A stretch of DNA of 5,298 bases from JABDGR01 sp964561455 (lineage in GTDB: Bacteria; Verrucomicrobiota; Verrucomicrobiia; Opitutales; JABDGR01). Made by a program: the position numbers and the translations under genes. Under the pieces are notes generated by a model. That model had not been told where the DNA came from. It did no database searches and saw only the letters and a program-made list of their open reading frames with translations. The stretch lies in NCBI GenBank assembly GCA_964561455.1, contig CAZLPS010000180.1, positions 1 through 5,298 of the forward strand, in the 5' to 3' direction. Of the stretch, positions 1 to 5,298 are shown piece by piece; the first letter of the stretch is position 1, and every line of letters begins with the position of its first letter.

Positions 1-1059
1 CACGGGCCCACGCTCGCGTTCAAGGATTTTGGCCTGCAACTCCTGGGCGGCCTCTATGCCAATCAAATTTTGCATACCGGCGTCTCCATCAACGTCCTGG
101 GCGCCACCTCAGGCGACACGGGGTCGGCCGCGATTCACGGGCTCCTCGGCACCGAGAATGTGCGCATCTTCATCCTCTATCCGCGTGGACGCATCTCGCC
201 GTTGCAGGAGCGCCAAATGGCCTGCACCGGCGCGCACAACGTCTTTCCCATTGCCATCGCCGGAAATTTTGACGACGCCCAGCGCATCCTCAAGGAGCTG
301 TTCAACGATCAGGCCTTTCACACCAAAATGCGGTTGTCGGCGGTAAATTCCATCAACCTCGCGCGCATTCTCGCCCAGAGCGTGTATTATATTCACGCCT
401 GGCGCCGCCTGCCCCAGGCCGTGCGCGATTCGGGCAAAGTCGAATTTGTCGTGCCCACGGGGAATTTCGGCAATGTCTTTGCCGGGTGGCTCGCCAAGCA
501 AATGGGACTGCCCATTTCCCGTCTGTGCGTGGCCACCAATCAGAACGACATCCTCTACCGCTTCTTCACCACCGGAAAATACGAAACCGGGGCGGTGCAG
601 CCCAGCCTCGCGCCCTCCATGGACGTGCAGGTGGCCTCGAACTTCGAGCGATTCCTCTATTACCTCGAAAACAAGGACCCGGCGAAAGTTCGCGCCGTGA
701 TGGAAGAGCTGCGCCTCCATTCCAAATGGACCTCCAAACATTTTGATACCGGCGCTTTCCGCGCCAGCCGCACCAACGACGACGAACTGCGCGAAATCAT
801 TGACGATGTGTACGCCTGCTTCCGCTACGTCGCCGACCCCCATACGGCGTGCGGCTTTGCCGATATCGACCCCGACCGCCCGACCGTTGTTCTTGGCACC
901 GCCCACCCGGCAAAATTTCCCGACACCATTCGCGACACCCTTGGCTTCGAGCCGACCGCACCGGCCCTGGAGCTGCTCAAGGACCGCACCGTCATCCGTT
1001 ACGAATTGCCCGCGGACACCGACAGTATTCGCGCCTTCCTAGAGGAACACGGAGTGTGA
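1..1059 (+). CDS. thrC: Threonine synthase, 5'-truncated by the window edge
   Basis: This is a PLP enzyme that converts O-phospho-L-homoserine to L-threonine in the cytoplasm, the last step of threonine synthesis. The frame is open from base 1, and 352 codons are visible. Seen directly: the HGPTLAFKDF motif at the left edge, whose lysine (codon at 22-24) is the expected Schiff-base lysine. ATSGDTGSAA follows shortly after, then the glycine-rich phosphate-binding loop TGNFGNVFAG at about 449-487. Near the C-terminus are HTACGF and TAHPAKFPDTI, both typical of bacterial/yeast-type ThrC (COG0498). Enzymes of this class have roughly 430-515 residues, so about 100 N-terminal residues lie outside the window. 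The stop codon (1057-1059) overlaps the start of the next gene. Nothing suggests inactivation. Identity is very secure; the start cannot be seen. Confidence 0.96.
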   Translation, partial: HGPTLAFKDFGLQLLGGLYANQILHTGVSINVLGATSGDTGSAAIHGLLGTENVRIFILYPRGRISPLQERQMACTGAHNVFPIAIAGNFDDAQRILKELFNDQAFHTKMRLSAVNSINLARILAQSVYYIHAWRRLPQAVRDSGKVEFVVPTGNFGNVFAGWLAKQMGLPISRLCVATNQNDILYRFFTTGKYETGAVQPSLAPSMDVQVASNFERFLYYLENKDPAKVRAVMEELRLHSKWTSKHFDTGAFRASRTNDDELREIIDDVYACFRYVADPHTACGFADIDPDRPTVVLGTAHPAKFPDTIRDTLGFEPTAPALELLKDRTVIRYELPADTDSIRAFLEEHGV

Positions 1060-1433
1060 AATCTCTTTTCACAACATGGGTGGGAATGGCGCTTGCCGCC
1101 GCATGGCTAATGGCCGCCGGCTGCGCGACCACGAATGAACCGCCGCTGCCGGAAAATTACGCCGGCGCGACGGTGCAAATCAAAAAATGGGTCCCGCTCG
1201 GCACCGCCGCCACGGACGCGAAAAGGATTATGCAGCAGCACGGTTTTACGTGCACTTTGGAGCGCAACACCCGGCTGAGCGCCGAAATTGTGACCGACGA
1301 CCTCTATTGCGAACTGGTGTGGCCCGCCACGCGCTCCCTCGAGGTCCCACAACGCCGCTGGCAGGCCTTTCTCTTTCTGAAGAACGACAAAGTCGCGGAT
1401 TTCAGCGTGGCCACCGTGCTCGTCGGACGGTAA
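1056..1433 (+). CDS. Small predicted lipoprotein of unknown function, coupled to thrC
   Basis: The gene encodes 125 residues. I chose the GTG start at 1056 because it overlaps the thrC stop as GTGA, has AGAGGA at 1041-1046 as a plausible ribosome-binding site, and gives a proper signal peptide: Lys2, a hydrophobic stretch over residues 8-21, then AAGC with Cys23 as the predicted lipidated residue. The later in-frame ATG (1086) would remove the charged N-region. The residue after Cys23 is Ala, so outer-membrane sorting is plausible if E. coli-type rules apply. The mature part (about 35-125) looks like a small alpha/beta domain: a VPLGT turn, a helix with DAKRIMQQHGF, then strands. Two further cysteines (Cys66, Cys85) might form a disulfide. 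A loose resemblance to SmpA/OmlA-like periplasmic domains is only an impression. I do not recognise the family. No link to threonine synthesis is evident beyond the overlap. Confidence 0.82.
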   Translation: MKSLFTTWVGMALAAAWLMAAGCATTNEPPLPENYAGATVQIKKWVPLGTAATDAKRIMQQHGFTCTLERNTRLSAEIVTDDLYCELVWPATRSLEVPQRRWQAFLFLKNDKVADFSVATVLVGR

Positions 1434-1450
1434 TCCCGGTATTAAACGGT

Positions 1451-1480
1451 TTGACTTTACCCCCGATTTGTTGTTTTCTA
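1451..1480 (+). promoter_or_regulatory. Possible promoter ahead of the cimA leader
   Basis: TTGACT at 1451-1456 matches five of six bases of a sigma70 -35 box. About 15-18 bases downstream lies the T-rich stretch TTGTTTTCTA (1471-1480), which is a poor -10 match. It sits just after the lipoprotein stop and 10 bases before the ATG of the small leader frame, so transcription from here would produce a long cimA leader. The weak -10 keeps this tentative. Confidence 0.25.
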
Positions 1481-1489
1481 GCCACGTAA

Positions 1490-1543
1490 ATGAATCCCTC
1501 GCGCCTGATTATCGATTTCATCAGCGCCCTCCGAATTCGATAG
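1490..1543 (+). CDS. Putative Ile/Leu-rich leader peptide upstream of cimA
   Basis: ATG at 1490 opens a 17-codon frame, MNPSRLIIDFISALRIR, ending at TAG 1541-1543. Six of 17 residues are branched-chain: four Ile (ATT, ATC, ATC, ATT) and two Leu, concentrated in residues 6-16. It lies about 160 bases upstream of a gene for isoleucine-precursor synthesis, which is the layout expected of a leader peptide whose translation senses charged tRNA-Ile or tRNA-Leu. Its second half overlaps one arm of a potential hairpin, and another hairpin begins right at the stop codon. Against it: no Shine-Dalgarno sequence is visible, the Ile density is lower than in classic ilv leaders, and short frames like this arise by chance. 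It could equally be untranslated. Confidence 0.3.
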   Translation: MNPSRLIIDFISALRIR

Positions 1544-1642
1544 GGGCGGCCACGCCTGCGTCCCGTTACGGGAGCAGAAAAGCGATCAGCCTCCCCGGTT
1601 TAGTTGGTTTCCCTTTGCGGGTGTTTTTAACGGCTTTGCCGT
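1511..1642 (+). promoter_or_regulatory. Potentially structured 5' leader of cimA with competing hairpins
   Basis: Pairings found by eye: (1) 1511-1519 with 1533-1541, eight of nine pairs with a T-T mismatch, covering the 3' half of the small leader frame; (2) 1543-1550 (GGGGCGGC) with 1589-1596 (GCCTCCCC), one mismatch, enclosing (3) 1557-1565 with 1569-1576, a hairpin with stem TCCCG/CGGGA, loop TTA and one bulged G; (4) ACGGC-TTT-GCCGT at 1630-1642. In addition, CGCCC at 1525-1529 in the loop of (1) can pair with GGGCG at 1544-1548, which would exclude stem (2). Such mutually exclusive stems are what an attenuator needs. However, stem (2) is followed only by a mixed T/G stretch and not a clean T-run, so no clear terminator can be named. 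I do not recognise a known riboswitch class. GC-rich spacers often contain pairings like these by chance. Confidence 0.3.
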
Positions 1643-1660
1643 GCCCGCGTTTCCCCCGGA

Positions 1661-1689
1661 TTGACTTCATAATTCATAATTCTTAATTC
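1661..1689 (+). promoter_or_regulatory. Possible second promoter directly upstream of cimA
   Basis: TTGACT at 1661-1666 is a good -35-like hexamer, identical to the one at 1451. At the usual 16-17 base spacing the sequence is TTAATT/TAATTC (1683-1689), AT-rich but a weak -10 match, and it falls inside the heptamer repeat. If used, transcription would start only a few bases before the cimA ATG at 1701 and would bypass the upstream leader. Confidence 0.25.
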
Positions 1690-1696
1690 TTAATTC
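1668..1696 (+). repeat. Tandem heptamer repeat, four copies, just upstream of cimA
   Basis: Four back-to-back 7-base units, CATAATT, CATAATT, CTTAATT, CTTAATT (1668-1695), are followed by another C that begins a partial fifth unit. The tract is pure A/T apart from one C per unit, in sharp contrast to its GC-rich surroundings, and ends four bases before the cimA start codon. It occupies the place where a -10 box and a ribosome-binding site would be expected. Short heptameric tandem repeats of this kind are known in intergenic DNA of some bacteria. Copy number could change by slippage. Confidence 0.85.
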
Positions 1697-1700
1697 CCTC

Positions 1701-3296
1701 ATGTTTCCCCTCCCCGATTCCTCCCGCCTTGTCCTCACCTACGACACCACCCTGCGCGACGGCACGCAGGGCGAAGGCATCTCCTTCAGTGTCGCCGCCA
1801 AATTGCGCCTCGTCGAGAAACTCGACCGGTTTGGCATTGATTACATCGAGGGCGGCTGGCCCGGCTCCAACCCGCGCGACCAGGAATTCTTCGAGCAGGC
1901 CCGCGGCCTGAAACTCACCCACGCCAAACTCGCCTCGTTCGGCTCAACGCGCCGCGCCAACACCCCTGTGGCGGAGGACGGCCAGGTGCGCCTGCTGCTC
2001 GAATCGCAAACGCCCGTTGTCACCATTTTTGGCAAATCCTGGCTGCTGCACGTCACCGAGGTCCTCCGCACCACGCCGGAGGAAAACGTCGCCATGATCG
2101 CCGACACCGTGCGCCACCTTGCGCAAAACGGCCGCGAGGTCATTTACGACGCCGAACATTTCTACGACGGTTATAAGAACAATCCCGAATACGCGCTCAA
2201 AACCCTCGACGCCGCCCACACCGCCGGCGCGAATTGTCTGACGTTGTGCGACACCAACGGTGGCACGCTCGTGCCCGAGGTGCACGCCATCACCGCCGAC
2301 GTCGTGCGCCGCTTTCCCAGTGCGCGCATCGGCCTGCACTGCCACAACGACGCCGGCCTCGGCGTCGCCGTGACCCTCGCGGGCGTCGAAGCCGGCGGCT
2401 CGCTCGTGCAGGGCACCATGAACGGCCACGGCGAACGCAATGGCAATGCCAACCTCACCACCATCCTCCCGAATCTCATCCTCAAGATGAAGCGCCCGCT
2501 GAATTGCGCCGCGCATTTAACGGAGCTGCGCGATTTGTCGCACTTCGTGGATGAACTCGCCAATTTCCGCCCCGACGCCAAAGCCCCCTACGTTGGCGCC
2601 TCCACCTTCGCCCACAAGGGCGGAGTTCACGCCGACGCCGCCAGCAAAGTCGCGCGCTCCTACGAACACATTGACCCCGCGCTGGTCGGGAATCTGACGC
2701 GCGTGCTCGTGTCCGACATGTCCGGCCGCGCCTCGGTGATGATGAAGGCCCACGAACTCGGCCTCGAACTTGACCCCAAATCGCCGCGCCTCAAGGATTT
2801 CCTCGCCGAAGTTAAGGCCCGCGAATTCCGCGGCTACCAATACGAAGCGGCGGATGCCTCATTCCTCCTGCTCCTCAAACGCTTCCTCGAAAACTGGCAG
2901 GCGCCGTTCGAAGTTTTGGGCTATCGCGCCACCGTCGAACGCGAAGGCGCCGGCTCGCTACTGGCCGAAGCCACCGTAAAAGTGAAAATCGGCGACGAAG
3001 TCCGCCATGAAGTTGCCGAAGACGCCGGCCCCGTCGGCGCCCTTGACCGCGCCCTGCGCAAAGCCCTCGAACCCCGCTTCCCCTCCGTCCGCGACGTCCG
3101 CCTCGCCGACTTCAACGTCCGCATCGTGGACACCGGCCACGGTGCCCAAGCCGTCATCCGCGTCCTGGTCGAATCCACCGACGGCCACGAAAGCTGGGGC
3201 ACCGTCGGCGCCTCCGACAATATCATCGCCGCCTCCTACGAAGCCCTCCTTGATTCCTATTCCTATAAACTTCTGCGCGACGCGGGGCGGAAATAA
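1701..3296 (+). CDS. cimA: (R)-citramalate synthase
   Basis: This cytoplasmic enzyme condenses pyruvate with acetyl-CoA to (R)-citramalate, starting the threonine-independent route to 2-oxobutanoate and isoleucine. The 531 residues match the usual length of the long CimA family (TIGR00977-type). The N-terminal HMGL-like TIM barrel carries DTTLRDG (15-21), where Arg19 and Asp20 belong to the catalytic and metal site, and EGGWPGSNPRD (50-60), which is characteristic of CimA rather than LeuA. It also carries CDTNGG (183-188), the metal-binding LHCHND with His213 and His215, and NGHGERNGN (241-249). GGVHADA follows at about 307-313. Residues about 385-525 form the C-terminal LeuA-type dimerisation/allosteric domain, the usual site of isoleucine feedback. 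The start at 1701 gives a short normal lead-in to the DTTLRDG strand. No Shine-Dalgarno sequence precedes it; the upstream bases are the heptamer repeat. A 2-isopropylmalate synthase paralogue is the main alternative, but the motifs favour CimA. Confidence 0.93.
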   Translation: MFPLPDSSRLVLTYDTTLRDGTQGEGISFSVAAKLRLVEKLDRFGIDYIEGGWPGSNPRDQEFFEQARGLKLTHAKLASFGSTRRANTPVAEDGQVRLLLESQTPVVTIFGKSWLLHVTEVLRTTPEENVAMIADTVRHLAQNGREVIYDAEHFYDGYKNNPEYALKTLDAAHTAGANCLTLCDTNGGTLVPEVHAITADVVRRFPSARIGLHCHNDAGLGVAVTLAGVEAGGSLVQGTMNGHGERNGNANLTTILPNLILKMKRPLNCAAHLTELRDLSHFVDELANFRPDAKAPYVGASTFAHKGGVHADAASKVARSYEHIDPALVGNLTRVLVSDMSGRASVMMKAHELGLELDPKSPRLKDFLAEVKAREFRGYQYEAADASFLLLLKRFLENWQAPFEVLGYRATVEREGAGSLLAEATVKVKIGDEVRHEVAEDAGPVGALDRALRKALEPRFPSVRDVRLADFNVRIVDTGHGAQAVIRVLVESTDGHESWGTVGASDNIIAASYEALLDSYSYKLLRDAGRK

Positions 3297-3308
3297 TCTC
3301 CTTTGACC

Positions 3309-3788
3309 ATGAAACAACTAACTCAATTCTGCTCGTCAGTTGCCGTGTTGGCTGTCGCTTGGTCATTTTTGGGGGCGGATTCCCCGCCCCCTGCTCAAAC
3401 ACCGGATCCCAAAGCTGAGCACCCTCTGGTTTATGAATCAATTCCGTCTAAGGGGGTTTCCGATCCATATGTCAGGGTCGAAATTGAAAGAGACCCTGCG
3501 GGAAAAATAAAGTACGTCAATATCCAGAATACCACCACCGCCACGGCGATTGACATCGATTCCACCAACGTCTCCCAAAATGGAGACCTGTGCTATTTTG
3601 CTTTTGTGGACAGTTTTGACGTTCCGGGATTTGCCATTATTAAGATGAGCGATGCCGACGGTTGGGTGGATATGCTCGCCTCGGTCAACGCCAAGGGAAA
3701 ATCGCTTTCTCAATATGGAAGATTTCCATTGAAACGGTCCGTTGACCCTTTTGTCATAAAGCCTGCGTCCCCGGTTATACAAAGGTAA
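3309..3788 (+). CDS. Small secreted protein of unknown function
   Basis: The gene encodes 159 residues and starts at ATG 3309, 12 bases after the cimA stop. An upstream in-frame TTG (3303) would add only two residues. Seen directly: a Sec-type signal peptide (Lys2, hydrophobic residues 11-22, likely cleavage after LGA at 23), then a Pro-rich linker (about 25-36) and a mature domain with alternating hydrophobic residues that looks beta-rich. There are no transmembrane segments after the signal and no recognised motif. No Shine-Dalgarno sequence is visible. G+C is much lower than in cimA (42-48 % in three sampled 60-base stretches), and codon use is less G/C-biased, so despite the tight spacing it may be a newer neighbour and not a functional partner. 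Its last 14 bases overlap the 3' end of the rhuM-like gene on the other strand. Periplasmic or extracellular location is inferred from the signal peptide only. Confidence 0.72.
   Translation: MKQLTQFCSSVAVLAVAWSFLGADSPPPAQTPDPKAEHPLVYESIPSKGVSDPYVRVEIERDPAGKIKYVNIQNTTTATAIDIDSTNVSQNGDLCYFAFVDSFDVPGFAIIKMSDADGWVDMLASVNAKGKSLSQYGRFPLKRSVDPFVIKPASPVIQR
3371..3391. repeat. Perfect GC-only hairpin inside the 5' end of the secreted-protein gene
   Basis: GGGGGCGG (3371-3378) and CCGCCCCC (3384-3391) are perfect 8-base inverted repeats around the loop ATTCC. TTTTT precedes it (3366-3370), but no T-run follows on either strand's reading direction, so it is not an intrinsic terminator. It encodes the signal-cleavage and Pro-rich region, so part of the symmetry may simply be GGC/CCC-rich coding. 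Confidence 0.7.
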
Positions 3789-4865
3789 TGCTCGGCATTG
3801 AAGAGATCGGCATTCGCGGCAAGCTGCGCTCAAGATTTCTTCCGCGGCTCTTTGCCGGCAGTTTCTTATCCGCTTGGTCGAACGCTTGCGCATCCGCCTC
3901 AGCTTCAAACAAGAGGCGGCGGGCGCGGAACTGGTCAAATTCCTTTTCGGCAAGTTGATCGGCCACGGCTTTTTCTACTTTTCCGGCATGAGTGAGGATT
4001 TCGCGCTGGTTGAATTGCAGAAAAGCATCGAGTTTTTCGCGCCAGTCCCGCATATAGAGGACTTTGCGGCGGCGCGCCTGGTCCTCGGCGTAATCGAGAT
4101 ACATGGAGACGATGCGGTTCAATTCAACGATTTTGTCCTCGTGAAGATAATTCTTGGCGACGGTCACGTCCGGTTTACGGACTTTTCCGCCCTTCCACGC
4201 GGTCAAACCCATGTTGGGCAGCTTATGATTGGCCCTTTCCGCAATGATTTCCGCAGCAGTTCTGCCGTGGCCGCCCAATGTAGTTTGTTCTGGATGATTT
4301 GGAAGAACTGCTGCGTCTCGACGATTGAGGGTTGATAGTCTGCCGCCAACGCAAAAATATCGCGCACGCGCAGATACACCCGCTTCTCGCTGGATCGGAT
4401 GTCGCGGATGCGCTCCAGCAGTTCGTCGAAATAGTCGGGGACGCCGGGGCCAGGCGGATTTTTGAGGCGCTCGTCATCCATCGTGAAACCCTTGACAATA
4501 TACTCGCGCAATCGCTGGGTGGCCCAAATACGAAACTGCGTGCCACGAATGGATTTGACCCGGTAGCCGACGGATATAACGACGTCGAGGTTATAGAACT
4601 CGATGTTTCGCTTCACTTCCCGGCTTCCTTCCGATTGAACTGTCAAGTATTCCTTGACCGTTCGGTCCTGACGCAACTCGTTCTCCTCGTAGATGTTCTG
4701 AATGTGAAAACTGATGTTCTGCTTCGTCGTTTGAAACAACTCCGCCATCTGCGCCTGGCTCAACCAAACGGTCTCCGCCTCCAGTCGCACCTGCAAACGC
4801 GTCCTCCCGTCCTCGGTCTGAAAGAGGACAATTTCTCCGGACGGTTGAAGTAAATCATCTGCCAT
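3775..4865 (-). pseudogene. rhuM: RhuM-family protein gene, broken by one single-base frameshift
   Basis: Two adjacent frames together make one RhuM (COG3943, Virulence_RhuM) protein of about 364 residues. The first runs from ATG 4865 and matches the family through residue 200: EIVLFQTEDG (11-20), the helix-turn-helix-like VWLSQAQMAELFQTTKQNIS (33-52), YNLDVVISVGYRVKS (91-105), RGTQFRIWATQRLREY (107-122) and NPPGPG. After NKLHWAAT it leaves the family pattern and ends at 4203. The family continues one frame over from about 4266 (GRTAAEIIAERA, then NMGLTAWKG, DVTVAKNYL, RIVSMYLDYAEDQA and LTHAGK) to TAA 3775-3777. One missing base near 4264-4269 explains everything. The last ~25 residues after DKKLPAK do not resemble the usual end. 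Biochemical function is unknown; the family was named from a Salmonella pathogenicity island and is frequent in accessory DNA. The break may be real decay or a sequencing error. Confidence 0.88.
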
Positions 4866-4873
4866 GGTCGGCC

Positions 4874-4901
4874 AAAATATTCAATGAAATCAACGGTACA
4901 A
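4874..4901 (-). promoter_or_regulatory. Weak promoter candidate for the rhuM-like gene
   Basis: On the minus strand TTGTAC (4901-4896) and TATTTT (4879-4874) lie 16 bases apart, three of six and four of six matches to sigma70 boxes. The -10 element ends eight bases before the ATG at 4865, and no Shine-Dalgarno sequence is present, so a nearly leaderless mRNA would result. This is the only promoter-like pair seen in the 71-base gap between the cupin and the rhuM-like gene, and no terminator was seen there. Confidence 0.22.
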
Positions 4902-4936
4902 GGCGAGGATTTTGCGCACCTTATTTACCCTTTCCC

Positions 4937-5298
4937 TCACTCCTCCCCATCGTAATACGCCGCCTTCTGGTCCTGCACCAGTTTTCGGGCCGGAGTCTCC
5001 CGCGCCACCAGCCATTTTTTACTGTCGGGATAGTAGCAGCATTCTCCGATGGGGTTGTCAGCGATAACATAGTAAACGAAATCTTCCGGCCCGGAATTGG
5101 AAATTTGGTGCGCCTGCCCCGGCGGAAATACAAACGTATCCCCAGCCACCACTTCCGTCAGCCCCTTTTCATCACGCACCAGCCCCTTCCCCGAAACCAC
5201 CACATACAGCTCCCATTGCGCCGAATGGAAGTGAAACGGATAATTCACCGCGCCCGGCGGCAGGCGGTTGTATTCCAAATCAAACGGATGCCGCTTCG
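4937..5298 (-). CDS. Single-domain cupin protein, 5'-truncated by the window edge
   Basis: The frame is open to the right edge and reads KRHPFDLEYNRLPPG before the cupin core. A TTG at 5278 could be taken as a start, but the upstream residues fit the family, so the true start is outside the window. About 120 residues are visible. Both cupin motifs are complete. Motif 1 is PFHFHSAQWELYVVVSGKG, with two His and one Glu metal ligands in H-x-H-x4-E-x6-G spacing. Motif 2 is GDTFVFPPGQAHQISN, with the third His. A VYYVIADNP strand and a short acidic tail (YYDGEE) follow. This fits small COG3837-like cupins that bind one metal ion in a double-stranded beta-helix. The substrate cannot be told from sequence; such proteins include isomerases, dioxygenases and sugar-binding proteins. 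The closest gene on this strand, rhuM-like, begins 71 bases downstream and is probably unrelated. Confidence 0.88.
   Translation of the reverse strand, partial: KRHPFDLEYNRLPPGAVNYPFHFHSAQWELYVVVSGKGLVRDEKGLTEVVAGDTFVFPPGQAHQISNSGPEDFVYYVIADNPIGECCYYPDSKKWLVARETPARKLVQDQKAAYYDGEE

Noticed and set aside
109..906. Long antisense frame opposite thrC
   Set aside because: It has a low-complexity Gly/Val/Ala-rich translation typical of the mirror of a GC-biased gene. The thrC frame on the other strand is certain. Antisense frames opposite cimA (for example 1944-2516) are rejected for the same reason.
1597..1610. tRNA-like D-loop string GGTTTAGTTGGTTT
   Set aside because: No acceptor, anticodon or T-arm can be fitted around it; the resemblance is accidental.
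1611..1628. Intrinsic terminator (CCC...GGG followed by TGTTTTT)
   Set aside because: The stem is only three pairs (four with an alternative partner at 1594-1597), too weak to call although the T-run is suggestive.
1468..1686. 72-codon frame in the spacer upstream of cimA, starting at TTG
   Set aside because: It lacks a ribosome-binding site, has no protein-like pattern, and runs through hairpins and the heptamer repeat.
4261..4275. Programmed -1 frameshift in the rhuM-like gene
   Set aside because: The junction has the right direction, but there is no X XXY YYZ slippery heptamer or homopolymer run in frame, and the family is normally encoded in one frame. Mutation or sequencing error is simpler.
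3874..4335. Plus-strand frames opposite the rhuM-like gene (also 4332-4853)
   Set aside because: They mirror clear RhuM family sequence and have no recognisable features of their own.
4902..4919. Hairpin/terminator between the cupin and the rhuM-like gene
   Set aside because: The AAGG/CCTT arms need an internal loop, and no T-run follows on the minus strand.
5276..5278. TTG as start of the cupin gene
   Set aside because: The frame continues upstream to the window edge with family-like residues (KRHPFDLEYNRLPPG), so the start lies outside.

Overview
The window reads as a chromosomal segment of a fairly GC-rich, Gram-negative-type bacterium. One product carries a lipoprotein signal and another a Sec signal, and the core genes have strongly G/C-biased codon use. 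Several starts have no visible Shine-Dalgarno sequence. Together these loosely suggest the Verrucomicrobiota/Planctomycetota side of the tree, but that placement is an inference and no marker gene is present to prove it.

Left part (1-1433, + strand): the 3' three quarters of threonine synthase (thrC) enters from the left edge. Its stop overlaps the GTG start of a small predicted lipoprotein of unknown function by four bases, a layout typical of translational coupling.

Middle (1434-3296): a 267-bp spacer separates this pair from a full-length citramalate synthase gene (cimA). The spacer holds a 17-codon reading frame rich in Ile/Leu codons, several potential hairpins, two TTGACT promoter-like hexamers and a tandem heptamer repeat that runs almost into the cimA start. 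It could be a regulatory leader, possibly an attenuator; this is the most interesting hypothesis in the window but is unproven. ThrC and CimA represent the two alternative sources of 2-oxobutanoate for isoleucine: threonine deamination and the pyruvate/acetyl-CoA citramalate route.

Right part (3297-5298): base composition drops clearly (sample stretches 42-62 % G+C against 78 % in a cimA stretch). This part holds a small secreted protein of unknown function (+ strand), a convergent rhuM-family gene broken by one single-base frameshift (- strand), and, entering from the right edge, the C-terminal part of a single-domain cupin with both metal-binding motifs intact (- strand). The low-GC, frameshifted rhuM block looks like accessory DNA next to the amino-acid biosynthesis genes. 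No RNA genes, insertion sequences, CRISPR arrays or convincing intrinsic terminators were seen.
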